A stretch of 64,000 nt of DNA from Colwellia sp. BRX10-3 (GCF_014077505.1 NZ_JACGWA010000005.1:124001-188000), one strand, 5' to 3'. Numbered from the stretch's first letter, positions 27,201 to 35,924 are shown. Notes: generated by a model from the letters alone, not told the origin. Numbers and translations are program-made.

Positions 27201-27323
27201 ATCAAATTGAGGGTCTTCAGAACGAGGCATTTGAAAATATGAAACAATGCCAACAAGCACTAAGAGAACAACAATAGTAAACGTAAACTGAGCATTTTTT
27301 ATTGCAATGCGAGGGAGATGCAT
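24279..27323 (-). CDS. RND efflux permease (AcrB/HAE1-like superfamily)
   Basis: An inner-membrane proton-driven exporter of 1014 residues. It begins MHLPRIAIKNAQFTFTIVVLLVLVGIVSYFQMPRSEDPQF, typical of the family; P-D-F-type stretch SEDPQFDIP precedes the first periplasmic domain. Twelve membrane helices fall in two repeats, with GLLVDNAIVVTESIHRE carrying the proton-relay aspartates. I moved the start from a TTG ending at 27359 to the ATG ending at 27323, which lies five bases after the adaptor gene stop and gives a normal N-terminus. Substrate cannot be told from sequence. No outer-membrane TolC-like gene is adjacent. The gene runs directly into prsK. Confidence 0.9.
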   Translation of the reverse strand: MHLPRIAIKNAQFTFTIVVLLVLVGIVSYFQMPRSEDPQFDIPITLLEIIYPGASPTDIETLVVDPLEEEFADIEGIKKVESQIKNGGARIEVTFLYGSDPNAAYNEVKQAVSTVKPTLPEGVQDVLVLKATPTSVAIIQLALWSETTDYKNMEFHAKQLEKRLEAIEAVKKADIWGYPTQVVAVDLNLAMLEHYGISIQTINSLLQKRAINITPGFVDANTRRFNVKTSGNFQHIDELNNTVVFSNESAVIRLKDVAHVAFSNREPSYLAYYDGKAVIFLTVEQRMNTNIFGLTQAIDAEILAFKQTLPDNIKIATLFKQSDGVENRVNGFFDNLWQGLVLVGLMSLIFLGLREAIVVIIAIPLSFLIAIGWLDFAGFGLQQMSIVGLIIALGLLVDNAIVVTESIHREKKNSVTLAEASASGTSKVGWAITSGTVTTMLAFLPMLMLASDTGDFVRSMPVTVVLVLLASLLIALTLTPLLASKFFSQKPSKVKALQHYANIFAERYYVRWLGRLMSAKLVMLVLAFIALFVMASLFGQVGVSLFPKAEKSMLLIDVETPANSSLDYTNKVMHSMTDFIEAQSYVDKIALNVGNSNPRIYYNEIPKRGVSSYGQLLLVLKAYDEKEVNALVAALRDEFSAWHQAKITVKEFTQGPVTDQPITVRLISESLSDLERVAADLQTKIASIPGAINLDNPIGIANTELALAIDYDKAALSGIDINQLDNSIQTALSGTFIGQFNDVNGENYPILVRRPKSGLTGLSDITIVNQQGENIPIGQFVEIKLQKGRTDFFHYQKLRMARVSADAGQGYSVQKITSEVVNYLDNTSLPTGMYYILGGEEESRQESFAGLSQIMLITAIGIFAILVLQFKSFLQPLIIFTSIPFAMAGAIFGLYLTGLSFSMMAFIGLISLFGIVVNNAIILIDTTNRNLEAGLDKKQAILSASSTRFTPILLTTITTIGGLLPLTLFGGSLWQPLGVVIISGLCISALASFIIVPILTELFTKVNPDRSIKE

Positions 27324-27328
27324 AATGA

Positions 27329-28321
27329 CTAATTCCCACCCACTGAGTAATTTTGCCAACCTTTAGTGATTATGTTTAAAGGTTCGTCATTACGATTAGC
27401 CTTTAAGTAAATATAATCGTTGTCTAACTGAAATACTTCGAAACTGTGTTGTGTAAAATCTGAATTATCAAATGATTGCGCAATTACAATGGCCTTGCCA
27501 TCATCATCAACAGCAACCAATGCTGCTATTGGAAGACGATAAACAAATTTGTCACTGTCAAATGCAATGTTAACACCTGCCAATTGACCCGCTATCATAC
27601 CTGCAGTTATTTTACTTTTCGGTAGCGATACCTCAATTGTAAATAAGTTACTATCTGCACTAGCAATGGCGGGAATTTTGCTAATAATGCCTTCAACAAT
27701 ACCTATATGACTTAAAGACACTCTAACCTTTTGATCTAAGCGGACTTGACTTACTTCTTGCCCTGTTAATGCAACTTTAATGATCCAGTCAAGCTTTGCG
27801 ACTTTGAGTACTTGCTGTCCAGGACTTTGTAATTCGCCAAGCTCAGTATCACGGGCTAGAACAACCCCTGAAAAAGGTGCATATATTTGAGCTTTTTGTA
27901 AATTGTAATACGAAACTTGGTAGGCTGCACGTGTGGTTTCTACTTGTGTTATTGCGGTATCCATCTGGCGCTCTGACGCAAGTTTACTTTCCATTAATTG
28001 ACTTATACGCTCCACTTCACGCTTTGCTTGTGTCAATTGTGCGAAATTGGAATTTTTTTGCTCTTTTAATTCAGTTATATCAAGTGATGCGAGCAATTGT
28101 CCTTTATTAAACAGCTCGCCCTCTTCGACACTCAGTAATGTTAAGTAGCCACTACTTTTAAAAGCAAGACTCAAGGTGCGCTTAAAATCTAGTTTCCCAG
28201 TGCGCTGTATAGTCTCACTGTAAAGTTCAGCGCTAATAAGTTCTGTATCGTATGACTGACCCTGAGATGGTGCAGTCAATAAGATAAGTAATAAGGTAAA
28301 TATAATCGAGAATAGTTTCAT
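27329..28321 (-). CDS. RND periplasmic adaptor (membrane fusion protein)
   Basis: A 330-residue adaptor with signal peptide (MKLFSIIFTLLLILLTAPSQGQS). The lipoyl halves are LSVEEGELFNKGQLLASLD and AQIYAPFSGVVLARDTELGE, separated by a helical hairpin, and the C-terminal beta domains follow. It connects the RND permease to an outer-membrane channel. The ATG ending at 28321 is used rather than a TTG two codons earlier. First gene of the operon that continues with the permease, prsK and prsR. Confidence 0.87.
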   Translation of the reverse strand: MKLFSIIFTLLLILLTAPSQGQSYDTELISAELYSETIQRTGKLDFKRTLSLAFKSSGYLTLLSVEEGELFNKGQLLASLDITELKEQKNSNFAQLTQAKREVERISQLMESKLASERQMDTAITQVETTRAAYQVSYYNLQKAQIYAPFSGVVLARDTELGELQSPGQQVLKVAKLDWIIKVALTGQEVSQVRLDQKVRVSLSHIGIVEGIISKIPAIASADSNLFTIEVSLPKSKITAGMIAGQLAGVNIAFDSDKFVYRLPIAALVAVDDDGKAIVIAQSFDNSDFTQHSFEVFQLDNDYIYLKANRNDEPLNIITKGWQNYSVGGN

Positions 28322-28359
28322 AGCCAAGCGCTTACTTATAGGGTGTTGAGATAAAAGAT

Positions 28360-28388
28360 ATTATAGCCTTTACTTTAGGCATCTTCAT
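28360..28388 (-). promoter_or_regulatory. Candidate sigma-70 promoter of the efflux-prsKR operon
   Basis: TATAAT on the minus strand (28360-28365) is preceded after 17 bases by ATGAAG, a weak -35. It lies about 40 bases before the adaptor start codon, at the right place for the operon promoter. The -10 is perfect, the -35 poor, so an activator may help. Confidence 0.4.
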
Positions 28389-28733
28389 GACGAAAGTACA
28401 TCTTTTTCCCTAATTACACTGACAATAAATTAATATAACTCGCAGGTGGTTAGCCTGAATGAACAGCTTAAACTTATTGTTAAACAAAGGAATTAAGACA
28501 CATTTACAGATAATTATATAAAATTTATAACCTACTGCTCTTCTCAGTAATAAATCCTGTAATTTTGTAGACATAAACATTGATAATCTATAGTATTTGC
28601 CGCGCTTAAACCTTTTCAATATATGTATAGTTCTGCTAGAAAGCGCGATACTTTATGGATGGAACATTGCTTAGTAAAATCTAAGTTATATTCTTATATT
28701 AATTAAGTTTGCACTTATATAAATTACCGTTGT
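28389..28733. other. Intergenic region without a recognisable gene
   Basis: AT-rich sequence between the efflux operon and the tRNA gene. A 69-codon minus-strand frame (28410-28619) lacks a ribosome site and has the composition of chance translation, so I do not call it. No clear terminator, riboswitch or repeat was seen. Confidence 0.5.
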
Positions 28734-28763
28734 TTGTTAATGACAGTTAATTAACGCTACAAT
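28734..28763 (+). promoter_or_regulatory. Candidate promoter of the tRNA-Arg gene
   Basis: TTGTTA (28734-28739), an 18-base spacer and TACAAT (28758-28763) fit a sigma-70 promoter. It would start RNA about 10 bases before the mature tRNA 5' end, which is a normal leader length. Confidence 0.45.
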
Positions 28764-28781
28764 TTGTATTAAAATCAATAA

Positions 28782-28858
28782 CCACCCGTAGCTCAGCTGG
28801 ATAGAGTACACGCCTCCGAAGCGTGCGGTCACAGGTTCAATTCCTGTCGGGTGGGCCA
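28782..28858 (+). tRNA. tRNA-Arg, anticodon CCG
   Basis: A 77-base tRNA with encoded CCA. The acceptor arms CCACCCG and CGGGTGG pair over seven bases, with G as discriminator. The D arm GCTC/GAGT has a G-U closing pair. The anticodon stem CACGC/GCGTG frames the loop CTCCGAA with anticodon CCG. The T arm ACAGG-TTCAATT-CCTGT is perfect. The pattern follows enterobacterial tRNA-Arg(CCG). A short T-rich run after the CCA may end transcription. Confidence 0.95.
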
Positions 28859-29049
28859 CCTTTTCTTTAATAAGCTTACATTAAAATTTTGATCTTTAAT
28901 CGCAATTATTATCAGTTTTCATACTCTTTAAAGTTTAAACTCATCAAAAATAACCTGCTATAAATACAACAAACTTCAACGGGGCCACTAGCTAAAGCTG
29001 TTATAAATAGCTAATATCCTATTCAATTAGAAACTTAGGGAATATGTTA

Positions 29050-29454
29050 ATGAAAGCACAAGTAAAATGGATCGGCGAAGAAATGTTTTTGGGTACGTCT
29101 GAAAGTGGCCACACGATTGTACTAGATGCAAACGCTGGTGCCTTGGCTCCAAGTCCATTAGAAAGTGTATTAATATCTTTAGGTGGCTGTTCTTCAGTTG
29201 ATGTGGTTAGCATACTAGAAAAAGCTCGCCAAAATATTAAAGGCTGTAATGTAGAGATTGAAGCTAAACGCGTTGATTCTGTGCCAAAATTATTTTCAGA
29301 TATACACTTACATTTTGTTATAGAAGGCACTGATATTAGTGCTAAACATGTTGAACGAGCTGTGAGTTTATCTGCTGATAAATATTGCTCTGTGGCTTTA
29401 ATGCTTAATAAGTCTGTAAAAATTAGTCATGACTTTGAGATTATAGAAATATAA
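29050..29454 (+). CDS. yhfA: OsmC/Ohr-family protein, YhfA-like
   Basis: The 134-residue protein aligns in my memory with E. coli YhfA: KAQVKWIGEEMFLGTSESGH against QARVKWVEGLTFLGESASGH, then APSPLESVLISLGGCSSVDVVSIL and LSADKYCSVALMLNKSV. The two conserved cysteines (in GGCSS and KYCSV) are the redox pair of OsmC-type proteins, which reduce organic peroxides in some members; YhfA itself has no established substrate. AGGGA eight bases before the ATG at 29050 supports this start over the ATG at 29044. Its nearness to prkB is shared with enterobacteria, where crp also lies nearby; crp is not in this window. Confidence 0.88.
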   Translation: MKAQVKWIGEEMFLGTSESGHTIVLDANAGALAPSPLESVLISLGGCSSVDVVSILEKARQNIKGCNVEIEAKRVDSVPKLFSDIHLHFVIEGTDISAKHVERAVSLSADKYCSVALMLNKSVKISHDFEIIEI

Positions 29455-29749
29455 CTATTTTGTTGTCATTCAGGCGACTGGGTGTAACTTTCTGTTTGTC
29501 CTTACCGGGCTTTAAACGTTTTGTATTGTGATGCTGAAACTAATCCTGCTTTTGTATTGAGCAGGTAATATCAAAATAACGACATTTGCATACAGGCCTG
29601 AATTAATCGACTTTTTATAAGTAAAGCTTGCCCGTAAAACTTTTTAAATCTCTACTCAGTTTTCCCATGGTTTCCTGCTAGTAAAAAAATTCACAAGAAG
29701 AAAGGCAGGAAGAGTAAAGGTTAAATCAATAAATAACCTTGTTCTGCAG
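29455..29749. other. Intergenic region between convergent yhfA and prkB
   Basis: These 295 bases hold no gene. AAGGTTA and TAACCTT (29717-29740) can pair with a ten-base loop, but no T-run follows in either direction, so it is at most a weak terminator. TTTCCTGC and GCAGGAAG near 29660-29715 can also pair over a long loop. I see nothing else. Confidence 0.4.
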
Positions 29750-30649
29750 CTATAGATCACTCATCCAATCAAGTTGCTTGTTTGCTTCATTTTTTCTGAG
29801 CATTAAATCTTTAATCATGGGTGTCAGTAGTAACTCCATCGCAAGACCCATCTTTCCGCCAGGAACAACCAGAGTATTTATTCGAGACATAAATGAACCA
29901 TCGATCATACTTAAATAATAGGGAAAATCTAGTTGACTAGATTCGCGACAACGAATCACAACAAAACTCTCATCTAAAGTAGGTATCGCTTTAGCGCTGA
30001 AAGGATTTGAGGTATCAACGGTGGGAACGCGCTGAAAATTGATATGCGTACGTGAAAACTGGGGCGTTATAAAGGATATATAATCTTCCATACTCCGCAC
30101 AATGCTTTGTGTTACAGCCTCTCGGCTATGACCACGTTTATCAGTATCGCGTATTATTTTTTGTATCCACTCTAGGTTTACAATCGGCACCATACCAATA
30201 AGTAGATCAACATGCTTAGCAACATCGTTCTTTTCGGTAACAACGCCACCATGCAGTCCTTCATAGAACAATAGGTCAGTACCGTCACCCAATTCCTCCC
30301 AAGGCGTGAAAGTGCCCGGCATTTGGTTATAAGGCACAGCTTCATCGAACGTGTGCAAGTAACGGCGCATTTTGCCTTTACCTGTTGCAGAATAATCTTT
30401 AAATAACTTCTCTAAGGCATCGAAATCATTTGCCGCATCACCAAAGTAACTTATTTTAAGTTGCTGTTCTTTAGCTTTTCGCTTTTCCATATCCATTTCT
30501 TGTCGCGAATAGCGATGGAAACTGTCGCCCTCAACCGTTGCTGATGTTACACCCAATGAACGAAATATATGCTCGAACGATTCTGTTGTCGTAGAAGTGC
30601 CTGCTCCCGAAGAGCCAGTAACTGCAATAATAGGATTACGTGACGACAT
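29750..30649 (-). CDS. prkB: Phosphoribulokinase-like protein PrkB
   Basis: A P-loop kinase of 299 residues with Walker A in AVTGSSGAGTSTTT and the stretch TVEGDSFHRYSRQEMD, then HTFDEAVPYNQMPGTFTPWEEL and FYEGLHGG, all hallmarks of the proteobacterial PrkB group. Although related to Calvin-cycle phosphoribulokinase, PrkB occurs in heterotrophs with no RuBisCO; its role there is unsettled. No Calvin-cycle genes are present in the window. The gene is alone on its transcript, with its own promoter and the rplQ terminator upstream. Confidence 0.92.
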   Translation of the reverse strand: MSSRNPIIAVTGSSGAGTSTTTESFEHIFRSLGVTSATVEGDSFHRYSRQEMDMEKRKAKEQQLKISYFGDAANDFDALEKLFKDYSATGKGKMRRYLHTFDEAVPYNQMPGTFTPWEELGDGTDLLFYEGLHGGVVTEKNDVAKHVDLLIGMVPIVNLEWIQKIIRDTDKRGHSREAVTQSIVRSMEDYISFITPQFSRTHINFQRVPTVDTSNPFSAKAIPTLDESFVVIRCRESSQLDFPYYLSMIDGSFMSRINTLVVPGGKMGLAMELLLTPMIKDLMLRKNEANKQLDWMSDL

Positions 30650-30680
30650 GATAGTTAAGCCTTATTTTAGATGGACAATT

Positions 30681-30709
30681 GTTATACGAGGTATTACCAG
30701 AAGGGTCAA
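30681..30709 (-). promoter_or_regulatory. Sigma-70 promoter of prkB
   Basis: On the minus strand TTGACC (30704-30709), a 17-base spacer and TATAAC (30681-30686) make a near-consensus promoter. Transcription would begin about 24 bases before the prkB start codon. Confidence 0.75.
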
Positions 30710-30753
30710 GCTTTTCGCTAATCTTCTTATTTCACAAATCGTAATTTTAGAGC

Positions 30754-30780
30754 AAAAAAAAGCGGAGCCTAAGCTCCGCT
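30754..30780 (-). terminator. Intrinsic terminator of the alpha operon
   Basis: On the minus strand AGCGGAGC, a four-base loop TTAG and GCTCCGCT form an eight-pair GC-rich stem followed by seven or more T. It lies about 40 bases after the rplQ stop codon and should end the ribosomal protein transcript. Confidence 0.92.
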
Positions 30781-30818
30781 TTCAATATATTCAGAATAAA
30801 TTTAGTACAAGTACTAAA

Positions 30819-31226
30819 TTATGCTTCTGCGTTAACTTCTTCAACTACTTCAGCGGCTTCTTCAACTGCTGGGCGGTCTACAAGTTCAACGTAAGCCATA
30901 GGCGCTTTATCACCAGTACGGAAACCACATTTTAAAATGCGAGTGTATCCACCTGGACGTTCTTGGTAACGAGCACCAAGTTCGTTGAATAAAATACCTA
31001 CTACTTCTTTATCTTGTGTACGAGCAAACGCTAAACGGCGATTTGCAACACTGTCGGTCTTAGCCAATGTAATCAATGGCTCTACGACCATACGTAGTTC
31101 TTTAGCTTTAGCTACAGTCGTTTTAATCAAACCGTGCTTCACTAAAGAGCTTGCCATATTGCGGAACATCGCTTTACGATGACTGCTATTACGGTTTAAC
31201 TGGCGACCGCTTTTACGATGGCGCAT
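30819..31226 (-). CDS. rplQ: 50S ribosomal protein L17
   Basis: [28 protein letters not shown] is the invariant start of bL17, which sits near the peptide exit tunnel of the large subunit. Length 135, slightly longer than E. coli (127), because of an acidic alanine/valine/glutamate tail. Last gene of the alpha operon, 42 bases behind rpoA and just before the operon terminator, as in other gammaproteobacteria. Confidence 0.98.
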   Translation of the reverse strand: MRHRKSGRQLNRNSSHRKAMFRNMASSLVKHGLIKTTVAKAKELRMVVEPLITLAKTDSVANRRLAFARTQDKEVVGILFNELGARYQERPGGYTRILKCGFRTGDKAPMAYVELVDRPAVEEAAEVVEEVNAEA

Positions 31227-31268
31227 AAGTTAATCCTTCTCTCAACTATTAAAAAAACGATGATCGAC

Positions 31269-32258
31269 TTAGTCGTTATCAGCTATGCTTTCAGGTGGCC
31301 AGTTTTCTAGGCGCATACCTAGAGACAAACCACGAGACGCCAAAACGTCTTTGATTTCAGTTAAAGACTTCTTACCTAAATTAGGTGTTTTAAGAAGCTC
31401 AACTTCAGCACGCTGTACTAAATCGCCAATATATTGAATTGCTTCTGCTTTTAGGCAATTTGCTGAACGAACAGTAAGTTCAAGGTCATCAACAGGACGA
31501 AGCAAAATAGGATCAAACAGTGGTTTTTCCTCTTTTGGTTCAACTTCAGTCACATCACGAAGCTCTACAAACGCATCTAGCTGTTCGGCTAAAATTGTTG
31601 AAGCGCGACGAATTGCTTCTTCAGGATCTAACGTTCCGTTAGTTTCCATGTCTAAGACCAGTTTGTCCAAATCTGTACGCTGTTCAACACGTGCAGAATC
31701 AACATCATAGGCAATTCTTACAACTGGACTGAATGAAGCATCAACTAACAAACGTCCAATTGCACGATCTTCTTCCTCGGCATCACGTCGAGCTGAAGCA
31801 GGAACATAACCACGTCCCATTTCAACCTTTATACGCATACTGATAGAGCCATCACCTGTCAAATGACAGATTACATGATCTGGATTTGCAATTTCTACAT
31901 CACCATCATGTTGGATATCGGCAGCCGTTACAGGGCCTTCACCGGACTTAGTTAAAGTAAGAACGGCTTCATTTTTGCCTTCTAAACTTATAGCTAATCC
32001 TTTAAGGTTTAACAGTATTTCGATGATGTCTTCTTGCACACCTTCTTTACTGCTGTACTCATGAAGTACACCGTCAATTTCCACTTCAGTTACAGCACAA
32101 CCTGGCATTGAAGATAAAAGAATGCGGCGTAACGCATTACCTAAAGTGTGACCAAAACCACGCTCTAATGGCTCTAAAGTTACTTTAGCGCGAGTAGCAC
32201 TAATAGTTTCGATACCAACCAATCGTGGTCTAAGGAATTCGGTTACAGAACCCTGCAT
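31269..32258 (-). CDS. rpoA: RNA polymerase alpha subunit
   Basis: The 329 residues equal the E. coli length. The N-terminal assembly domain contains [22 protein letters not shown], which forms the dimer interface; the C-terminal domain has [18 protein letters not shown], with the arginine (about residue 265) that binds UP-element DNA and activators, then [21 protein letters not shown]. It lies between rpsD and rplQ in the alpha operon. Nothing unusual is seen. Confidence 0.99.
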   Translation of the reverse strand: MQGSVTEFLRPRLVGIETISATRAKVTLEPLERGFGHTLGNALRRILLSSMPGCAVTEVEIDGVLHEYSSKEGVQEDIIEILLNLKGLAISLEGKNEAVLTLTKSGEGPVTAADIQHDGDVEIANPDHVICHLTGDGSISMRIKVEMGRGYVPASARRDAEEEDRAIGRLLVDASFSPVVRIAYDVDSARVEQRTDLDKLVLDMETNGTLDPEEAIRRASTILAEQLDAFVELRDVTEVEPKEEKPLFDPILLRPVDDLELTVRSANCLKAEAIQYIGDLVQRAEVELLKTPNLGKKSLTEIKDVLASRGLSLGMRLENWPPESIADND

Positions 32259-32282
32259 TATGTCCTCTCTTAAAGTGCAACT

Positions 32283-32903
32283 TTACTTAGAGTAAAGTTC
32301 AACAATCAACTGTTCATTAATTTCGGCAGACAAGTCAGAACGATCAGGAACACGTTTGAAAACGCCTTCAAGTTTCTTGTTATCAACTTCAACCCAAACT
32401 GGCTTCTCACGTTGCTCAGCTAATTCTAAAGCAGCGATAATACGCGCTTGAGTTTTAGACTTTTCACGTACAGAAACTGCATCTTCGGCTTTAACAGTGA
32501 AAGATGGAATATTAACAACAACACCGTTTACTACGATAGCTTTATGGCTAACTAGTTGACGAGCTTCAGCACGAGTGCTTGCATAGCCCATACGGTATAC
32601 TACGTTATCAAGACGTTTCTCTAAAAGTTGCAACAAGTTTTCACCTGTATTGCCTTTTAGACGAGCCGCTTCTTTATAGTAGTTGCGGAATTGTTTTTCT
32701 AGTACGCCATATATACGACGAACTTTTTGTTTTTCACGAAGTTGAATACCGTAGTCTGATAAACGACCGCGACGGGCGCCATGTTGACCTGGTATTGTTT
32801 CGATTTTACATTTAGTGTCAATTGCTCTAACACCGCTTTTAAGGAACAAATCTGTACCTTCGCGGCGACTAAGCTTTAACTTAGGACCTAAATATCTAGC
32901 CAT
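32283..32903 (-). CDS. rpsD: 30S ribosomal protein S4, alpha operon regulator
   Basis: [24 protein letters not shown] opens uS4, and [27 protein letters not shown] is the S4 RNA-binding domain. It binds 16S rRNA early in small-subunit assembly. In E. coli it also represses its own operon by binding the pseudoknot in the rpsM leader, and the matching leader is present here. Length 206 equals E. coli. Confidence 0.98.
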   Translation of the reverse strand: MARYLGPKLKLSRREGTDLFLKSGVRAIDTKCKIETIPGQHGARRGRLSDYGIQLREKQKVRRIYGVLEKQFRNYYKEAARLKGNTGENLLQLLEKRLDNVVYRMGYASTRAEARQLVSHKAIVVNGVVVNIPSFTVKAEDAVSVREKSKTQARIIAALELAEQREKPVWVEVDNKKLEGVFKRVPDRSDLSAEINEQLIVELYSK

Positions 32904-32936
32904 TTTCTTTCTCCAACTATCCTAAAAAAAGTACGA

Positions 32937-33326
32937 TTAAACGCGACGTTTCTTAGGAGGACGACAACCATTATGAGGAATTGGTGTAACGTCAGTAATG
33001 TTGGTGATTTTAAAACCAGCAGCATTTAAAGCACGGATAGCAGATTCACGACCTGGACCCGGACCTTTAACGAACACTTCAATATTCTTCAAGCCAAACT
33101 CTTGTGCAGCTTTACCAGCACGATCTGCAGCTACTTGCGCAGCAAATGGAGTAGATTTACGTGAACCACGGAAACCTGAACCACCAGCAGTCGCCCATGA
33201 TAAGGCGTTACCTTGACGATCTGTAAGAGTTACGATTGTGTTGTTGAAAGATGCATGGATATGAGCCATGCCGTCAGCAACTTGTTTTTTTACGCGTTTA
33301 CGCGTACGTACAGGTGTTTTAGCCAT
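32937..33326 (-). CDS. rpsK: 30S ribosomal protein S11
   Basis: uS11 of 129 residues, with [22 protein letters not shown] and the C-terminal [18 protein letters not shown]. It forms part of the platform of the small subunit near the mRNA exit. It is 33 bases upstream of rpsD and 13 bases behind rpsM in the alpha operon. Confidence 0.98.
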   Translation of the reverse strand: MAKTPVRTRKRVKKQVADGMAHIHASFNNTIVTLTDRQGNALSWATAGGSGFRGSRKSTPFAAQVAADRAGKAAQEFGLKNIEVFVKGPGPGRESAIRALNAAGFKITNITDVTPIPHNGCRPPKKRRV

Positions 33327-33339
33327 TGTTTAGTTCCTC

Positions 33340-33696
33340 TTACTTCTTAATTGGCTTACGAGGACCTTTACGGGTGCGCGCATTAGTTTTAGTGCGTTGA
33401 CCACGTAATGGAAGACTGCGACGGTGGCGTATGCCACGGTAACAACCTAAGTCCATAAGACGTTTAATGTTCATTGAAACTTCACGGCGTAAATCACCTT
33501 CTACGGTGTATTTATCCACTTCTGCACGAAGCAAATCAATTTGAGCTTCGTCCAATTCACTGATCTTAGTTGACTCTGCAATACCAGTTGCAACACAAAT
33601 TGCTTTCGCACGTGTTGCTCCGATACCGAAGATCGCAGTAATGGCGATTACTGCATGCTTACGATCAGGGATGTTAATGCCAGCGATACGGGCCAC
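33340..33696 (-). CDS. rpsM: 30S ribosomal protein S13 (GTG start)
   Basis: uS13 ([25 protein letters not shown]), head protein of the small subunit. I start it at the GTG ending at 33696, giving 118 residues as in E. coli, because AGGAGA lies nine bases upstream; the ATG ending at 33705 directly abuts that sequence and cannot use it. E. coli also uses GTG here, inside the S4 control site. First gene of the alpha operon. Confidence 0.97.
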   Translation of the reverse strand: MARIAGINIPDRKHAVIAITAIFGIGATRAKAICVATGIAESTKISELDEAQIDLLRAEVDKYTVEGDLRREVSMNIKRLMDLGCYRGIRHRRSLPLRGQRTKTNARTRKGPRKPIKK

Positions 33697-33787
33697 TAAA
33701 CACATCTCCTATTTTTAAATTAAAATTTACCGGTTGAAAAGCCCGTTAGGATACTCAACCAGCCGCATTTCTTTGCAAATCGAAGCG
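33697..33787 (-). promoter_or_regulatory. Alpha operon leader, S4-binding pseudoknot (Alpha_RBS type)
   Basis: The minus-strand leader contains TTGAGTATCCT, then AACGGGCTTTTCA, and ends with TAGGAG and a GTG start. I recall the same blocks, GAGUAUCCU and ACGGGCUUUUCA, from the E. coli alpha leader, where S4 traps a pseudoknot and blocks rpsM translation. Here GGTTGA and TCAACC (33732-33737 with 33755-33760) close the hairpin. The conservation supports S4 autoregulation of rpsM-rpsK-rpsD-rpoA-rplQ in this organism. The exact pseudoknot pairing was not modelled. Confidence 0.85.
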
Positions 33788-33815
33788 GCATTATACAGAC
33801 TTATCTGTATAATGC
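33788..33815. promoter_or_regulatory. Perfect 12-base inverted repeat containing the alpha operon -10
   Basis: GCATTATACAGA and TCTGTATAATGC flank the four-base centre CTTA. On the minus strand the right-hand arm supplies TATAAT (with TG just before it) directly upstream of the S4 leader, so it may be the -10 of the alpha operon promoter; no TTGACA-like -35 lies 16-18 bases before it. There is no T-run, so it is not an intrinsic terminator for rpmJ. Confidence 0.6.
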
Positions 33816-33829
33816 TACTGCTTAAAGAT

Positions 33830-33943
33830 TTAGCCTTGACGTTGCTTATGCTTTGGCTCTTCGCAAATTACACGAACAACACCAGCACGTTTAACAACTT
33901 TACAGTTACGACAAATCTTTTTTACGGATGCACGTACTTTCAT
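33830..33943 (-). CDS. rpmJ: 50S ribosomal protein L36
   Basis: A 37-residue zinc-ribbon protein, [20 protein letters not shown] continuing to KHKQRQG. Cys11, Cys14, Cys27 and His32 are the zinc ligands, so this is the zinc-containing form. It is the last gene of the spc operon, 30 bases behind secY. Below the usual size cut-off for gene callers but unmistakable. Confidence 0.97.
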   Translation of the reverse strand: MKVRASVKKICRNCKVVKRAGVVRVICEEPKHKQRQG

Positions 33944-33973
33944 TTTATATACTCCGTTACCTAATGACTCAGT

Positions 33974-35299
33974 CTAACGACCATAGCCCTTAAGGTTTGC
34001 TTTCTTAAGTACATTGTCATATTGATGAGACATCAAATGGGTCTGTACTTGTGCCATAAAGTCCATTATCACAACTACAATAATAAGTAGTGATGTGCCG
34101 CCAAAGTAAAAATTGACGTCCCATGCCATGATAATAAACTGAGGTACCAAACAGATAAAGGTAATATACATCGCACCAGCTAAGGTTAAGCGAGTCATAA
34201 CTTTATCTATATATTTTGACGTTTGTTCACCAGGACGGATCCCAGGAATAAACGCACCGGATTTTTTCAGGTTATCTGCTGTTTCACGCGGATTGAAAAC
34301 AAGAGCCGTGTAAAAGAAACAGAAAAATATTATCGCTGCTGCAAGTAACATTACATATAGCGGCTGTCCTGGAGAAATAGCAATTGATACTTCTTGTAGG
34401 AAATCAGCAACCATACCTTCACCTTGACCAAACCAGCTCGCAAGCGTGCCTGGAAACAAGATAATACTTGAGGCGAAAATTGGTGGAATAACACCTGCCA
34501 TATTGACTTTTAGCGGTAAATGCGTGCTTTGGGCAGCGAAAACCTTACGGCCTTGCTGACGTTTAGCATAGTTAACAACAATACGTCGTTGACCACGTTC
34601 CACAAATACTACAAAGAAAGTCGTAGCAAATATAATTACGCCAATTAGCAATAATACCAATAAGTGCAATTCACCTTGACGCGCCGCCTCTGCTGTTTGA
34701 CCAACAGCTGACGGCATACCAGCAACTATACCTGCGAATATCAAGATAGATATACCGTTACCAATACCACGTTCAGTAATTTGTTCACCTAACCACATTA
34801 AAAACATGGTACCAGTAACCAAACTAACTACCGCAGCAAAGTAGAATCCGAAACCTGCGTCCATTACTAGACCTGGCATCATCCCCGGTAAACTTCTTGC
34901 TATTGCAATTGATTGTACAGTCGCTAGAACTAAAGTGCCGTAGCGGGTGTATTGACTGATCTTACGTCGTCCAGCTTCACCTTCTTTTTTCAACTCTGCC
35001 ATTGCCGGGTGCATAACCGTAAGCAATTGCATAATGATTGAAGCTGAGATGTACGGCATAATACCAAGTGCCAATACAGAGGCTCGCTCAAGTGCACCAC
35101 CAGAGAACATGTTAAACATCTCTACAATGGTGCCCTTTTGTTGTTCGAACAACTGAGCTAATACAGCGGCGTCAATACCAGGGATTGGCACAAATGTTCC
35201 CAAACGAAGCACAATAAGTGCACCGAATACAAACCACAATCTTTGTTTAAGCTCAGACAATCCGCCCTTTGCTTTATTATCAATTCCTGGTGTAGCCAT
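33974..35299 (-). CDS. secY: Protein translocase subunit SecY
   Basis: The ten-helix channel protein of the Sec translocon in the inner membrane, 441 residues against 443 in E. coli. [24 protein letters not shown] starts helix 1, and the cytoplasmic loop [20 protein letters not shown] and [22 protein letters not shown] are SecA- and ribosome-contact regions. It sits between rplO and rpmJ in the spc operon as in most bacteria. Confidence 0.98.
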   Translation of the reverse strand: MATPGIDNKAKGGLSELKQRLWFVFGALIVLRLGTFVPIPGIDAAVLAQLFEQQKGTIVEMFNMFSGGALERASVLALGIMPYISASIIMQLLTVMHPAMAELKKEGEAGRRKISQYTRYGTLVLATVQSIAIARSLPGMMPGLVMDAGFGFYFAAVVSLVTGTMFLMWLGEQITERGIGNGISILIFAGIVAGMPSAVGQTAEAARQGELHLLVLLLIGVIIFATTFFVVFVERGQRRIVVNYAKRQQGRKVFAAQSTHLPLKVNMAGVIPPIFASSIILFPGTLASWFGQGEGMVADFLQEVSIAISPGQPLYVMLLAAAIIFFCFFYTALVFNPRETADNLKKSGAFIPGIRPGEQTSKYIDKVMTRLTLAGAMYITFICLVPQFIIMAWDVNFYFGGTSLLIIVVVIMDFMAQVQTHLMSHQYDNVLKKANLKGYGR

Positions 35300-35307
35300 A
35301 ACCTGTA

Positions 35308-35742
35308 CTATTCCTCGATTTTTCCGCCAGCAGCTTCAATAGCTGCACGTGCGCCTTTAGTAACACCTAAACCACGTACGGTAATTGGACGAGTGATATC
35401 ACCAGAAAGCATGATTTTCACGGCCACAATATTACGTGTGATTAAGTTAGCATCTTTAAGGGCAAAGATATCGACAACATCACCTGTGATGTTGTTTAGT
35501 TCATGTAAACGTACTTCAGCGCGAACTAAAGATTTACGTGACGTGAAACCAAACTTAGGTAAACGTTGTTTCAATGGCATTTGACCACCTTCGAAACCAG
35601 GACGTACACTACCGCCAGAACGAGATTTCTGACCTTTGTGACCACGACCGCCTGTTTTACCTATGCCAGAACCAATACCACGCCCACAGCGTTTCTTGGC
35701 TTTCTTAGCACCTGGTGCAGGAGATAAAGTATTTAAATGCAT
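35308..35742 (-). CDS. rplO: 50S ribosomal protein L15
   Basis: uL15, 144 residues, [41 protein letters not shown] with the basic glycine-rich extension that threads into 23S rRNA. Located 8 bases before secY and 2 bases behind rpmD in the spc operon. Confidence 0.98.
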   Translation of the reverse strand: MHLNTLSPAPGAKKAKKRCGRGIGSGIGKTGGRGHKGQKSRSGGSVRPGFEGGQMPLKQRLPKFGFTSRKSLVRAEVRLHELNNITGDVVDIFALKDANLITRNIVAVKIMLSGDITRPITVRGLGVTKGARAAIEAAGGKIEE

Positions 35743-35744
35743 TA

Positions 35745-35924
35745 TTAATCCTCCACCTTAATCATATAAGATACTTGATTAATCATACCGCGTACAGATG
35801 GAGTATCTTCTAACTCTACTGTATGACGAATACGACGTAAACCAAGACCTTTTAATGTAGCTCTATGCTTCGGTAAACGACCGATAGAACTTTTTAACTG
35901 AGTTATTCTAACTGTTTTAGCCAT
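35745..35924 (-). CDS. rpmD: 50S ribosomal protein L30
   Basis: uL30, 59 residues, [33 protein letters not shown] start at the ATG ending at 35924; the frame extends two codons to a TTG, but the standard N-terminus begins at MAKT. Spc operon, between rpsE and rplO. Confidence 0.97.
   Translation of the reverse strand: MAKTVRITQLKSSIGRLPKHRATLKGLGLRRIRHTVELEDTPSVRGMINQVSYMIKVED

Noticed and set aside
28410-28619. Minus-strand frame of 69 codons upstream of the efflux operon
   Set aside because: No ribosome site, no recognisable motif, low-complexity basic and aromatic composition in AT-rich DNA.
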